The position numbers were made by a program, and so were the translations under genes. From assembly GCA_963580285.1 (NCBI GenBank), contig OY757023.1, positions 86,763,108-86,827,107 on the forward strand: 64,000 nucleotides of DNA. Direction: 5' to 3'. Each line of letters starts with the position of its first letter. Within the stretch, counting starts at the first letter, position 1. Origin of the DNA: Lucinisca nassula (lineage: Eukaryota; Mollusca; Bivalvia; Lucinida; Lucinidae). Below the pieces are notes generated by a model. The model had not been told where the DNA came from. It made no database searches and saw only the letters and a list, made by a program, of their open reading frames with translations. Below, in pieces: positions 42,167 through 52,277 of this stretch.

Positions 42167-42382
42167 TTATTGCGAAGTATAAACGCCATAGGATGCGGCA
42201 CGAGGAACATCACCATCCAACAAAGGAAAATTTACAATCTCTAAGTCAAAATCATCACGTTTATCATAAATTTTCCAGGAAACAAACCCATCTACAATAG
42301 ACAGATGCAAATCTAAAAACGGGGCCTCGGTATCAGAAGAATTTGCTTTATTTAACTGAAGTTCTGGGGGTAATGGGCGCAA
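42167..42382 (-). pseudogene. Reverse-transcriptase-like fragment
   Basis: A 71-codon open stretch on the minus strand. The motifs LDLHLSI, IYDKRDDFD and IVNFP followed by AASYGVYTSQ are, as I recall them, characteristic of the C-terminal part of a reverse-transcriptase group widespread in aquatic invertebrates, where the arrangement LDL..(I/V)..KIYDKRDDF..IVNFP..YGVYISQ is conserved. The fragment ends at a stop just after SQ and has no catalytic YADD box, so it is a dead piece. Upstream reading is cut by stops and then by a MITE beginning at 42475. It lies inside the 40117-43825 inverted-repeat segment. The family name is uncertain; a protein-profile search would settle it. Confidence 0.6.
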
Positions 42383-42474
42383 TCGCGAATATATATTAGC
42401 TGTTACCCTTTACATTGTAGTGATCTAAACGGCTCTTAAAATGAAGTGGCATCTTGTAAAATACAAACTTTGAA

Positions 42475-43121
42475 GACTGTAAAACACTTACATTAAGCGG
42501 CAGCAAATTTTGGCGCTTTTTATGAGTAGACTTTTTCGCAGATTTATATTTTGGCGGATTTTCGATTTCCGAAGAAAAAGAATCGGTCAAATCTACAAAG
42601 CCATGTAAGATGACAAAAAATCATCAGTGTTGGTCATCAACAGTGTCATGCAAAAACTGTAGTAATTAGTTAAATGTTTGTGTTCACCGCATGATTAACC
42701 CAATGTGCTACCTTGATAATCCAAATGTCTGTCTTGAGGTGTGTCACTTTCCTCTTATCTGATTGGTTTACCCATCATATTGAGCTCACAGTTAAAGCTA
42801 TCAATCAATTACTAATTACAGCCACAATTTTGACAATAACTCTCAAGGTGTTTTTGTTTTCATTCAGCCGTTTTGAGCTGTCTTATGACCAGAACATTGT
42901 CTTTCTTTATTTCGGATTCTAAAGAAGTAAATACACTTTTTCTTTTGTCACCAATGATGCTTATGGCCTATTGACACATTATAATTTTGATGTGTATAAT
43001 AAAATTTCTTCTCTTGCATTCTTTTACCTTTAATGGCAGATTTTTATTTTGGCGTTTTTTTTTCCTTGACTGCAAATAGCGCCAAAATAAAATGACCGCC
43101 AAATATAAGTGTTTTACAGTA
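42475..43121. mobile_element. TA-type MITE with GGCG-rich ends
   Basis: Ends GACTGTAAAACACTTA and ATAAGTGTTTTACAGTA; just inside, TTTTGGCG and CGCCAAAAT motifs repeat on both sides. A TACTGTAAAA terminus suits a Tc1/mariner-like MITE, a style common in molluscs. Confidence 0.65.
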
Positions 43122-43649
43122 GCTGCATATGATGATGATGACCCACTTGTGTTATTATTAGATATATCTTCATCATATACTATATCCTTTATATATCATT
43201 GTGACGTTTAGTAAGAACTCAGAAGACGATTTGGAATTTTACTGATAATAATGGATGGCATGTGAATAAACAACGTATTTTGAAAAATAAACATATTTTG
43301 CCAAATATGTACTTAAATGACCTTTGACCTAAGGCCGATTAGGTTGGCCATTATGCTGTTTGTATAATGTGTGGGTTTTATGCTTACTAGAGAAGGAAAT
43401 GGCAACTCATTTGCCTTTGTTTCAGTTGACATACTTGATAACCCTTTGTACAATAAATATTGATGCATATTTAAAGAAAATTTGTACTTAAATGACCTTT
43501 GACCCTGGCCAAATCTATGATACAACTTCTTTTCTCACATATAATACATAAACAATATGTCCTATGTTCATTGCTGGTGTTTGAATTAACTTTATTTGGT
43601 CTACTTAGATATAGAGAGGGTACAAATACCAGCATATACAAATTGTATT

Positions 43650-43825
43650 GTATTTTTGCACTCATTTGACCTTAGACCTAATTCTGAGGCTCAGGGGCAT
43701 TTTCAGAAGTGGCATCCACCCCTATCACTTTTGCATCACACTAAAGAACACTATTAGCATGGATGCCATACTGTACTCAATTTTGCCATCAGAAGTATTT
43801 TTTCATGGTTTGGATGGCCAACTAC
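43650..43825 (-). repeat. Right arm of the 3.7-kb inverted-repeat segment
   Basis: TTTTGCACTCATTTGACC, GTGGCATCCACCCCTATC, CTCAATTTTGCCATCAG and TGGATGGCCAACTAC are the inverted counterparts of 40117-40293, diverged by roughly a fifth to a quarter by eye. Confidence 0.75.
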
Positions 43826-43866
43826 TGACGAACTCCACGTTACGCGTTATTCACAGGTAAACATTT

Positions 43867-44284
43867 GAGGTTTAAAGTCCTCTCAACACTATTTGGATCA
43901 TTTTGGAGACATTGCTTCCAATTTGTGGGACTTTTACCCGATATTGAGATACTGACATCTCAAACCCTGCCACCCATTGAAACCAACAGGGATCATATAT
44001 AGTTATATGCATGGACGGCCCGACTCGCACCACTTTGCGGCCCGACTCGCACCACATCAAAATAGACACTAAGCCATTTCGTAAGCTTACGAAATGGCTT
44101 AGTCAAAGTTAGTGTCACTTTTGATTTTGAACCTTATGAATTACTTATGGAAATAACTTCAAGCTCCTGTTACGAAATGGCTTAGTCAAAGTAAGTGTCA
44201 CTTTTGATTTTGAACCTTATGAATTACTTATGGAAATAACTTCAAGCTCCTGTGCTTTGCCTTGGCAGGCTTAGATCTTCTTAG
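43867..44284 (-). mobile_element. Family B copy split by a short duplication-rich insert
   Basis: B sequence runs from GAGGTTTAAAGTCC to CCCGACTCGCACCAC (about 44054) and resumes at GCTTTGCCTTGGCAGGC (about 44250). Confidence 0.7.
44055..44250. repeat. 84-bp tandem duplication plus 26-nt perfect palindrome
   Basis: Palindrome GCCATTTCGTAAGC/GCTTACGAAATGGC (44072-44097), then TACGAAATGGCTTAGTCAAAG...AACTTCAAGCTCCTGT repeated twice with a single difference, suggesting a recent duplication. Confidence 0.75.
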
Positions 44285-44323
44285 CGCAGAACGCGGCGTC
44301 TGATCAGAATCTACACTGTTTGC
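44285..44323. repeat. Half of a C-type hairpin
   Basis: AACGCGGCGTCTGATCAG and ATCTACACTGTTTGC; the left arm is missing. Confidence 0.6.
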
Positions 44324-44382
44324 TTACAATGCAGGAATTTAAGGGTTAAACGAAAACGTCCTCGTAAACAATCGACCCACCA

Positions 44383-44936
44383 CATCACGAAAACATGCCT
44401 TTACAATTTTGACCCCACTAAACCCCACTTTTATATAGTAAAACTTGGATTTATAAGGCGGTTCTAACATGTACCCACAATCTATATTTTGAGCAGAAAT
44501 AAGAAAAATATCACACTTTTTCATCTTAAAATTTGTATTTTTCAGCAGTAAACTATACAATGTACAGTAGAACTTCGATGGCTCGAACACCGATGGCTCG
44601 TTTACCATGGCTGAGTCGAACCCGTTCTCAAGTCCCTAGCGAAATCCTCTGCATAAGAAATAGTGGAGGATAATTAAGAAGATTTTAGTCTTTTTTCTTG
44701 CAAATTATGCTGTGTGTACTCATTAGAATCGCCTCGATGAGGCGATTCTAATGAGTACACACAGCATACATTTTCATTATAGAACACCGAAAAGATGACT
44801 AAAAGTATCTCGTTATGCCTCCTGACAGTAACCTCAGTGGCTCGAACTACCGCTGTCTCGAACAGATTTTCGAGGTCCCAAAGGTGTTCGAGCCATTGAA
44901 GTTCGACTGTATTTGTATAGGCGTGTTTTCGCAATG
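44383..44936 (-). mobile_element. Family A MITE interrupted by family D
   Basis: CATCACGAAAACATGCC to GGCGTGTTTTCGCAATG. The left hairpin arm is deleted (TTTATAAGGCGGTTCTAAC). Element D sits at ACAATG|TA...TA|TTTGTATAGG, a site that in intact A copies reads AATGTATTTGTATAGG. Confidence 0.85.
44563..44911 (+). mobile_element. Family D MITE nested in family A
   Basis: TACAGTAGAACTTCGATGGC to GCCATTGAAGTTCGACTGTA with the GAATCGCCTC central palindrome. Comparison with empty A copies shows the element is CAGT...ACTG and the duplicated target is TA. Confidence 0.9.
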
Positions 44937-45222
44937 CAGTGTTGTCAGTGCTTTGATCATAATGCAAGGTTACATGTTACATAGGGACACAAATCTTATT
45001 TACCCTGATCCCCTGAACACTACAACCCCTACCGTTGCAAACAGTCTCTAAAGAAGCCATCTGATGATGGTTTCTGAAGAAGCCATCTGACCAAGCCACT
45101 TTGTCTTTCAAAACGCAGTGAGACGTGACTTCACTTTTAATTTTGAACTCGACGGTGTTCTAGCTGCTATTTTACATTGGTTGATAGTTACAATTCTGTT
45201 CTTAGTTATCAGACAGACATGT

Positions 45223-45518
45223 TTGCCCCCGCCCATCGGGGCTTCAAGAAATAGATTGGGCTGCACGATGCTTTCACGCAGAGCTGAAACCGACCGCAAC
45301 AATAGTATTGGTAAACCGTTTAGAGGATCTAATCCTGCCCAGGCAAAGTGGTGTGAGTCGGACCGTCGCTACATATAAACCCTTTTAGTTTGTTTGGGCG
45401 GCAGGGCTTGAGATGTCATTTCATCTCAATGTCGGGTAAAAGTCCCACAACATTGGAAGCAACGTGTCCAAAATTACTGTAACAGTCTTGACGGGGGCGT
45501 AAAACCTCAATTGAAACA
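45223..45518 (+). mobile_element. Family B SINE-like retroposon
   Basis: GCCCCCGCCCATCGGGG to GGGGCGTAAAACCTC and GAAACAAACAAA; weak flank similarity GACATGTTT/AAGATGTTT. Confidence 0.8.
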
Positions 45519-45519
45519 A

Positions 45520-46065
45520 ACAAAGATGTTTCGCCATGTTTTTAAAATTCCGCGACAAAAGGTATCCGAAACTTGTCATCAATGGAAAGGGAATAGTCTC
45601 GCCACGCTTGGATTATTGACCGTAAATACATGTTATACTTAGAGTCCACTTTATTTCACAATATTAACATATTCTCAGTATATTGACAAGAAAATGCACT
45701 GACTCACGCGACGTCACATGCTGACAATGATGTTCACATGAGAATGAAGATCTAGTCATTACCTAATGATCATTAGGTTATGACAAAATAAACCATGATT
45801 CTCTCCAATATCACTGGACAATGGCGACGTTGTGACGTGAACGACGCTGTACCAACCTTTCTTGTCTAAATCTTAGGCCTCGAGATAGAATGTTTTCCGC
45901 AATAACGGGTGGAAAATACTAAAATATTAGAAACACAAAGGCCACATTGAATCATGAACATTTTTCAGCAACGAGGAACGTTTGCATGAACTTGAAGATA
46001 TTGAAGTATAACAACAGCAGTTCGGGGTTCACTTACTTTGCTTGCAGCTGTTGTTGTTCATTTAA
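45520..46065. other. No recognisable gene or repeat
   Basis: Mixed AT-rich DNA; short weak palindrome CATTACCTAATGATCATTAGGTTATG near 45758. Confidence 0.4.
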
Positions 46066-46958
46066 GCCTTGCTCACACATCACCGGATAGCACTAACGGA
46101 CGTTAAACGGATGATAAAAAATTAAAACCGTTCGTCTCCGTTTGCATCCGTTTCAAGTTCGTTTCTCATCCGGTGAGTCCGTTCTTTGTACGTCGACTTC
46201 AAAACTTGGAACGGACACGAACGGAAAAGGACATCCGGTGGCCGTACGTTAGCTTTCCGTTTTGTCCGCTTCTCGTTCGGTTCGAGTACTGTACATGTCC
46301 GCCCGTCATCCGTTGGGTCTTCGATGCCGCCTGAGTCTCCCGTGCCCTCGGTTTCCGAACCGCCTTCAGTCCGCAGATCAGGGATCCCAGCTTCGTCATT
46401 CTCAGTAATTTGGGGAGCTTGACCTACCTCCGATTCTCGACGTTCATGTTCGGGGCTGCCGGCAACAGTGGAAGGAGAGGGAGTGTTCTTAAAGTTGGTC
46501 TTCCCCGACCTCGGCCTTTCCCCACTGCCAGCAGTTCTAGACTTTTTCTTTGGTGACTTTTGGGGCGATTTTTCTTTTGTTCGCATATCTGACGTGTGTC
46601 GGACGATAACTGGAACTTTGACATGGCGTGGTAATTATATGCGCTCTCTCCGTCACGTGACCGGTGCGAGCACGAACGCATACGTTCTAAATCCGTTTAT
46701 CCGTTATCCGTGCGTAGGATGTTCGATTTATCCGGTGTACGTCCGTTACGTGTACGGTTCAAACGTTACTCGTTCGTTGCTTGTCCTGTACATGTTCGGT
46801 TGTCGTACGGTCATTGTGCGTTTTATGCGTTTAATACCAATGCTTCAGAGAGGTCGAGTTTCGATTTTTACAAGCGGACAGCAACGGATATAATTTAATT
46901 CTTGCTTTTATTATCCGTTCATCGTCCGTTAGTGCTATCCGGCAATGTGTCAGCAGGC
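46066..46958. mobile_element. ~890-bp DNA transposon with inverted ends
   Basis: Ends GCCTTGCTCACACATCACCGG and CCGGCAATGTGTCAGCAGGC, with the inner CCGGATAGCACTAACGGACG matching perfectly on both sides. Both subterminal regions are crowded with CCGTTCGT/ATCCGTT motifs. The class is unclear; no recognisable transposase. Confidence 0.75.
46122..46586 (-). CDS. Disordered-protein ORF inside the inverted-end transposon
   Basis: A 154-codon ORF starting with an ATG at 46586. The N-terminal part is Lys/Ser/Pro-rich (SPQKSPKKKSR at residues 7-17, later SPSTVAGSPEHERRES), then Glu/Asp/Gly/Thr-rich (GGSETEGTGDSGGIEDP, about 75-91), then basic (KRTKRKANVRPP, about 105-116). The last ~40 codons lie over the subterminal repeats of the element. 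The stretch is clearly more GC-rich than its surroundings, which favours a once-real exon, perhaps captured by the transposon or part of a DNA-binding accessory protein, but no catalytic or zinc-binding motif is visible. It could also be a chance ORF. Confidence 0.35.
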   Translation of the reverse strand: MRTKEKSPQKSPKKKSRTAGSGERPRSGKTNFKNTPSPSTVAGSPEHERRESEVGQAPQITENDEAGIPDLRTEGGSETEGTGDSGGIEDPTDDGRTCTVLEPNEKRTKRKANVRPPDVLFRSCPFQVLKSTYKERTHRMRNELETDANGDERF

Positions 46959-47174
46959 CAATACGTATGAACAATACTGGTTCACGAGCAAAGCTTACAT
47001 GAACCCCTTCCGGGTTCACTTCCTACTTGTGACATGATGTTGTTCAGACTTCAATGAACGTCAAAAAATATCTTTATTAACGTGGCGTTGTCATACAATA
47101 ACGGAGAATAACTGCAGGAAAAGAATTCATGTTGAATCAATGTATCTTAATTACCCCATTTTTAAGTGAAATTT

Positions 47175-47479
47175 ACGGCCCCCCGCCCAAAGGGGCTTGA
47201 AGAAATATATGGGCTGCATGATGCTTCCATGCAGAGCTGAATCCGGCCCGCACACTATAGTACTGGTAAACCGCTTTGAGGATCTAAGCCTGTCCAGGAA
47301 CCGCGGTGCGAGGCGGACCGTCCATGCTAATAAACCCTATTGGTTTCATTGGGCGACATGACTCGAGATGCCATTTTATCTCAATGTCGGGTAAAAGTCC
47401 CAAAAAATTGGAAGCGACGTCTCCAAAATGACCTTTACAGTGTTGAAGAGGACGTTAAACCTCAAATCAAACAATCAAA
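47175..47479 (+). mobile_element. Family B SINE-like retroposon
   Basis: CGGCCCCCCGCCCAAAGGGG to GACGTTAAACCTCAAATC. Perfect 11-bp TSD AAGTGAAATTT at 47164-47174 and 47480-47490. Confidence 0.9.
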
Positions 47480-47610
47480 AAGTGAAATTTCTATACTGAC
47501 TCGAACATGGATGTCTCATTTACCATGGTTATTTCAAACTCATTTATGAGTCCCCAGAGAATACTTCCCATAGTACTAGAGAAAGAATGGGATTTTTTTC
47601 ATAGAGGATC

Positions 47611-47738
47611 TTACATGAGTGTTCATGTATTATTGGATTTATTAAATGAGTTGAGGAAAAGGGATAAAATGCGAGGCTTTGCCGAGCATTTTATCCCTTT
47701 TCCTCAACGAGTTTAATAAATTCAATAATACATGAGCA
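47611..47738. repeat. Long AT-rich palindrome
   Basis: Arms TTATTGGATTTATTAAA and GAGGAAAAGGGATAAAATGC with their complements around GAGGCTTTGCCGA; a few mismatches. Confidence 0.8.
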
Positions 47739-47970
47739 CGAATGTAAGATTCTGTGTATCATATGACATTCAAAACGCATTTTATTCACGATTGTTTACA
47801 AAAATGTCAATATTCCGCCATTAGTAAACGCGACGTCGTTAAGAACGTCGTACATGTAACGTTACGGAACGTATCTAGCTAATTTGCATATTTAATCCAC
47901 TAGTGGATTATCGAAAATAATACATGGCGTTATTACACGCTCAGACGCGACGTCATATGATAAATACGGT

Positions 47971-48390
47971 TTTTAACAAAATGACACCCTTTGTGTCTTC
48001 TTTCACCTCGCTTCATACTAAGATTTTTTTTTAAATTTCTTTGTAATTGCTCTTTGTAATTGAGGGTTTTCTGAATCATATTGAAAATGTATTTTGTATT
48101 TACACATTAGAATCGCCTCAATAAGGCGATTCTATTGCGAACATACAAACTTCCTTTATTTTTTTATACGATTTTTTCATACGGTTTTTAACAAAATGAA
48201 ACTCTTTGTGTCTTCTTCCACCAAGGCTTGCTTCATATTAAGTTTTTTTTTTTAATTTCTTTGTAATTGCTGTTTGAGAAGGGTTTTCTGATTCTATGTT
48301 GAAAATGTATTTTGTATGTACACATTAGAATCGCCTCAATGAGGCGATTCTAATGCGTACACACAAAATTCCTTTATTTTTTTATAAAAT
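47971..48390. repeat. Tandem duplication (~215 bp) with cassette hairpins
   Basis: AACAAAATGA.AC.CTTTGTGTCTTC, AATTTCTTTGTAATTGCT and ACACATTAGAATCGCCTCAA occur in both halves. The second hairpin (about 48320-48365) is intact, the first has mismatches. Confidence 0.75.
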
Positions 48391-48894
48391 GGAAAATAAT
48401 CCCCGGTGTATCCCCTGATCTGTCACAATGGTAACCCTCAGGAGTTCGAAATGCCCTTATCTCGATTTTTTTTTTCATAGTCTCAACAACATCTGAGCTG
48501 CTATTGAAGTTCGACTGCATATGAAAAGAGGCTCTGGCAATTAATGGAGCCACCGAAAGCGGCGTCTTTTCCGGGACTACATTATACAATGGACGTTTGA
48601 AGTACAAGAATGTTTGTAAAGATTGCAATGAAATTCAGCAGACGCTCGCAAAACTTAGAGAAACTAGCCCCACCCCACTCCCCAACCACCACCACCCCTC
48701 CCCACCACACTTACAAGCAACAAACATTGTATACATGTATGGCTTTATAATATTCTGCCAGCATCGGTAACCCAGACTGGTGCACGTCTCACTGGTGACT
48801 TCAATTGATACATACCGGAGTGGGTCGGCAAAAGTCTTTCTCGTGCGTGGAGGTTGAAATGAACATGAAATCTTTTATCGGACATTCTCTCCAT

Positions 48895-49081
48895 ACCGCT
48901 GATTCCAGTGAGTCAGATGTCAGTTTCAGGCGAAAGAATGAGCAATGTACTGGTTAACCACGTTTTGTAAAAGCCTGCCCAGGAAAAGTATGGCTAGTAT
49001 ATGACTCGGCTCGATATGACCCGGCTCGATATGACCTAAATAGTGTTGACGGGGCGCTTTAACTCGTAACAAACAAACAGC
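48895..49081 (+). mobile_element. S2 3' fragment
   Basis: CAGTTTCAGGCGAAAGAATG, GTACTGGTTAACCACG, GCCTGCCCAGGAAAAG and AGTGTTGACGGGGCG then (AAAC)n match the S2 3' half. Confidence 0.55.
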
Positions 49082-49105
49082 CTGGTTAACCTGATGCGAT
49101 TGGAC

Positions 49106-49387
49106 TCCCGCCCATCGGGGCTTGGAAAAAATAGATTGGGCTGCATGCCGCTTCCACGCAGGGTTAAAAACGGTCACAATTGAGTATTGGTAAACCGGTC
49201 TAATCCTGCAGAGGAAAAGTGGTACGAGTCGGACCAGCCAGGCATTTAAACCCTATTGGTTTCATTGGGCGGCATAGCTTGAGATGTCCGGATACATGCA
49301 TTTCATCTCAGTGTCAGGTAAAAGTTCCTCAAAATTGGAAGCAACGTCTCTAAAATGACCTATATAACGGGAACCAAACAAAAATAA
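49106..49387 (+). mobile_element. Diverged family B copy
   Basis: CTCCCGCCCATCGGGG to GACCTATATAACGGGAACC; 3' end partly deleted. Confidence 0.75.
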
Positions 49388-49604
49388 CATTCAGACTTTC
49401 GCCACTGTCTATGAACGGAAAATAATTAGACCAAACACTTGTAATGAAGTGTTAGGAGTGTGATAATTACAATTGTTCAAGAGCTCTAAAAGTTCAATTG
49501 TTGCGCATTTCCATCATTGTTCTTCACATGACAAATAAGGTTTTCCCAGAAAATGTGTACGTGCGCCAAAGTATTGCTTGTATTTTACATTATGCGCAGT
49601 TTTG

Positions 49605-50580
49605 GTGACGCATGGCCCGGAACATATAGCTTCATGGTTTTCAATGCCTGGTGCTGACGCAAGGCCCGGAACATATAGCTTCATTGTTTTCAATGCCTGG
49701 TGCTGGCGCTGGCGCTATGGCCCGGAACATATAGCTTCATGGTTTTCAATGCCTAGCGCCAGACATCTAGCCCCGAATACATACATTCGTGACCTTTTTA
49801 TGTCTATCTCATGAAATCTGGGCCCGAGCACACATCTTCGTGGTTTTCAATGCCTGGCAACCGACATCTGGCCCGAACACATTCCTTGGTATTTTAATGT
49901 CTAGCTCATGTCATTTGGGCCCGAGCACTTTCAATGCCTAGCACACGACATCTGGCCTCGAAAACAATCATTCGTGGTCTTTTAATGTCTATCTCATGAA
50001 ATCTGGGTCCGAACACATACCTTCATGATCTTTCATTGGCTGGCAAACGACATCTGAGCTCGAATACGTACCTTCATGGTCTTTCAATGCCTGGTTTATT
50101 ACAGAGGGGCCCGAACACTTACCGTCATGCTTTTAAATGCCTAGTTTATGACATCTGGGTCGGAAAATATACAGTCGACTTTCGATGGCTCGAACACCGA
50201 TGGCTCGTTTACCATGGTTGAGTCGAACCCGTATTTGAGGCCCTAGGGAATTCCTCTGCATAAGAAAAAGTGTGGGATAATTAAGGAGATTTTTGACTTT
50301 TATCTTGCAAATGTATGATGTGTGTACTCATTAGAATCGCCTCAATAAGGCGATTCTAATGAGTACACACAGCATACATTTATGTTACAGAACACCGAAA
50401 AGATGTCCAAAAGTACTCCCGTTATGTTTTCTGGAAGTATGCAACATTGGCTCGAACTACCGCTGTCTCGAACAAATTGCCATGGTCCCACAGGGGTTCG
50501 AGCCACCGAAGTTCTACTGTACCTTCATGGTCTTTCAGTGACTAGCTCTTGACATTAGGGCCCGGACCCGCATCCAGACC
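49605..50580. repeat. Diverged minisatellite (~55-60 bp units)
   Basis: Repeated phrase GGCCCGAACA.AT.CCTTCATGGT.TTTCAATGCCTAGC..ATGACATCT, about 14 units. The first three are nearly identical, later ones diverge. A family D element splits one unit. Confidence 0.8.
50170..50521 (+). mobile_element. Family D MITE nested in the minisatellite
   Basis: TACAGTCGACTTTCGATGGC to GCCACCGAAGTTCTACTGTA with central GAATCGCCTCAATAAGG palindrome. Joining GGAAAATATA to CCTTCATGG restores a minisatellite unit with a single TA. Confidence 0.9.
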
Positions 50581-50944
50581 CGCGGTTATAAAACTCTTTT
50601 CATGCTCAACTCAGACGTAGAGCACGAAATTCAAGATGTTATTAAATTTAGGAATTCAATACAGACTCAATGCCATTTGTCCTGGTAATAAACTGTTTGG
50701 CATTTTAAAATTTAATAGCAGGACAGATTTCATGCTCACGTGAATTAAAACAATTCTAAAACCTCGGGGTCTGGAATGTTGTATTTAAATAAGCAATCTA
50801 ACTGTAGTTCTGAACGAGTCGCAAATGCTACCGTGGAACAGTCCCAGCACTTTGGGTTTTCTTCAAACGAATGGCACTTTCTCGTAGTTGCCCATAAGGC
50901 TTTATGTCATATCCTGTCAAAAGCTTTCCCAATGAAGTCTAACG

Positions 50945-51065
50945 GGCAAGTCAATATTAATTAGGTCATGCCGAGCCGATTAGTTTTACCTAACCTCAAT
51001 GTTCCGGGAAAGGTTTACATGTCTAACAAGTACCGTAAACGACATTCTTTTTTCACCAGACAGTG
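50945..51065 (-). mobile_element. S2 3' fragment
   Basis: CAAGTCAATATTAATTAGG, GATTAGTTTTACCTAACC and CATTCTTTTTTCACCAGACAG follow the S2 order. Confidence 0.45.
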
Positions 51066-51299
51066 GCATTCTCACAAACATTTGAAGATAATATTATGTT
51101 TAAAGTAGGGTTTTTTTCCATGAAGGCGTTAGATGAATCTCCATGAAGGCGTTAATCGCAATTCTTTTCACGTACATATTAACCCATTCAGTGATATTCC
51201 ACCATTAAGACCACCTAAAGTCAAGAAAAAATATGCTTTTAAAAGCAAGTTTAGATGCTTTCAAAAGCACATTGAGGTTTCAGGCACATTTTCTTTGTA

Positions 51300-51380
51300 T
51301 TTTCTACATCCAGTGTGCTCTAGTGGGGGACCACCTTTGGACCATTTTTGAACATTGCCAAAAGTGCTCCTAATATAGGA
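51300..51380. mobile_element. Degraded family F element
   Basis: CCAGTGTGCTCTAGTGG, GACCACCTTTGGACC, TTGCCAAAAGTGCTCC, TAATATAGGAATTG; hairpin eroded. Confidence 0.5.
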
Positions 51381-51428
51381 ATTGTATGTGCATATGCAAA
51401 GCGTCCTCTTAAAGTGGCAGACAATTGG

Positions 51429-51480
51429 CAAACAGTGCAGACCCCGATCAATCGCCGCAGAACCGGGTCTACACCGCTTT
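51429..51480. repeat. Collapsed C-type hairpin
   Basis: CAAACAGTGCAGACCCCG...GGGTCTACACCGCTT. Confidence 0.55.
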
Positions 51481-51585
51481 ACCCTTACAATACATGACAA
51501 TTTACCGGACACCCCAAAATTGGTAATGGGCCTGTCCAAGGCTGTGAGATGGACGATTCCATGTCATAGTTGCGTTAACAAAGTG

Positions 51586-51662
51586 CGTTACGAAAATACG
51601 CCTATACAATTGTGTCCCCCATTAAACCCCACTTTTATATAGTAAAACTGGGTTTACAGGGT
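51586..51662 (-). mobile_element. Family A left-end fragment
   Basis: CGTTACGAAAATACGCC, CCCATTAAACCCCACTTTT and AAACTGGGTTTACAGGG, then unrelated sequence. Confidence 0.7.
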
Positions 51663-52277
51663 TATTGGCTGTTAGATTGGAAAAGTGGTTCCGGTTTTAG
51701 ACTTCTCTTTCTATGTTATTTTGGATCCTGAGGTGTTTTTTTAAAACAAAAATCAGAGATACAGTCAGCTTTTTCCGGTGTTCTGGTTCCCTCACCCTAT
51801 AGCTCAATAGCTTTCACATATTTTAATAGAATACAGGGTACCAGTTTAGTGAGAGATGGTCTAGTGACAGAGCTATCGTTTCTGTGCGAAAGTTGAACTA
51901 AACACCGAAGCGAATTTATCCACTAAGCCACGGTCTACTCAGCACTACCGTCAATACAGTTTACCTGACCACATTCATAAATCATCTGTGTAGCAGTCTA
52001 CAATTCACTCGAAGGTCAAAACTCGATGGGTTTTGTTGAAATTTTATAGGGTAGATTCCTGATGTCAGAAGTGTTAACTAGAGTAGTTGTTGATCTTTAT
52101 ACCGTTTATTTCTGGTAGATTACCACTTCACTATATGTTTAGAGAATATTATATCTTACAACATAGTTTGTTAAGGTGATTCATAATCTTTCAAAAAACT
52201 GAAACAACTGACCGTCAATACATTTGCAGTACGCTGTAAAAATGTCATTTTCGCTTATAAGCGGAAGTACCTTCAAT

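Larger units (their letters stand above)
47490..48522 (+). mobile_element. Enlarged D-like element
   Basis: Left text CTGACTCGAACATGGATG and CATTTACCATGGTTATTTC match the D left half; right text GAGCTGCTATTGAAGTTCG matches the D right end. The interior is expanded by a palindrome and a 215-bp tandem duplication. Confidence 0.6.

Noticed and set aside
46468..46893. 141-codon plus-strand ORF opposite the transposon ORF
   Set aside because: It runs across subterminal CCGTT repeats and lacks recognisable motifs; the minus-strand frame has more protein-like composition.
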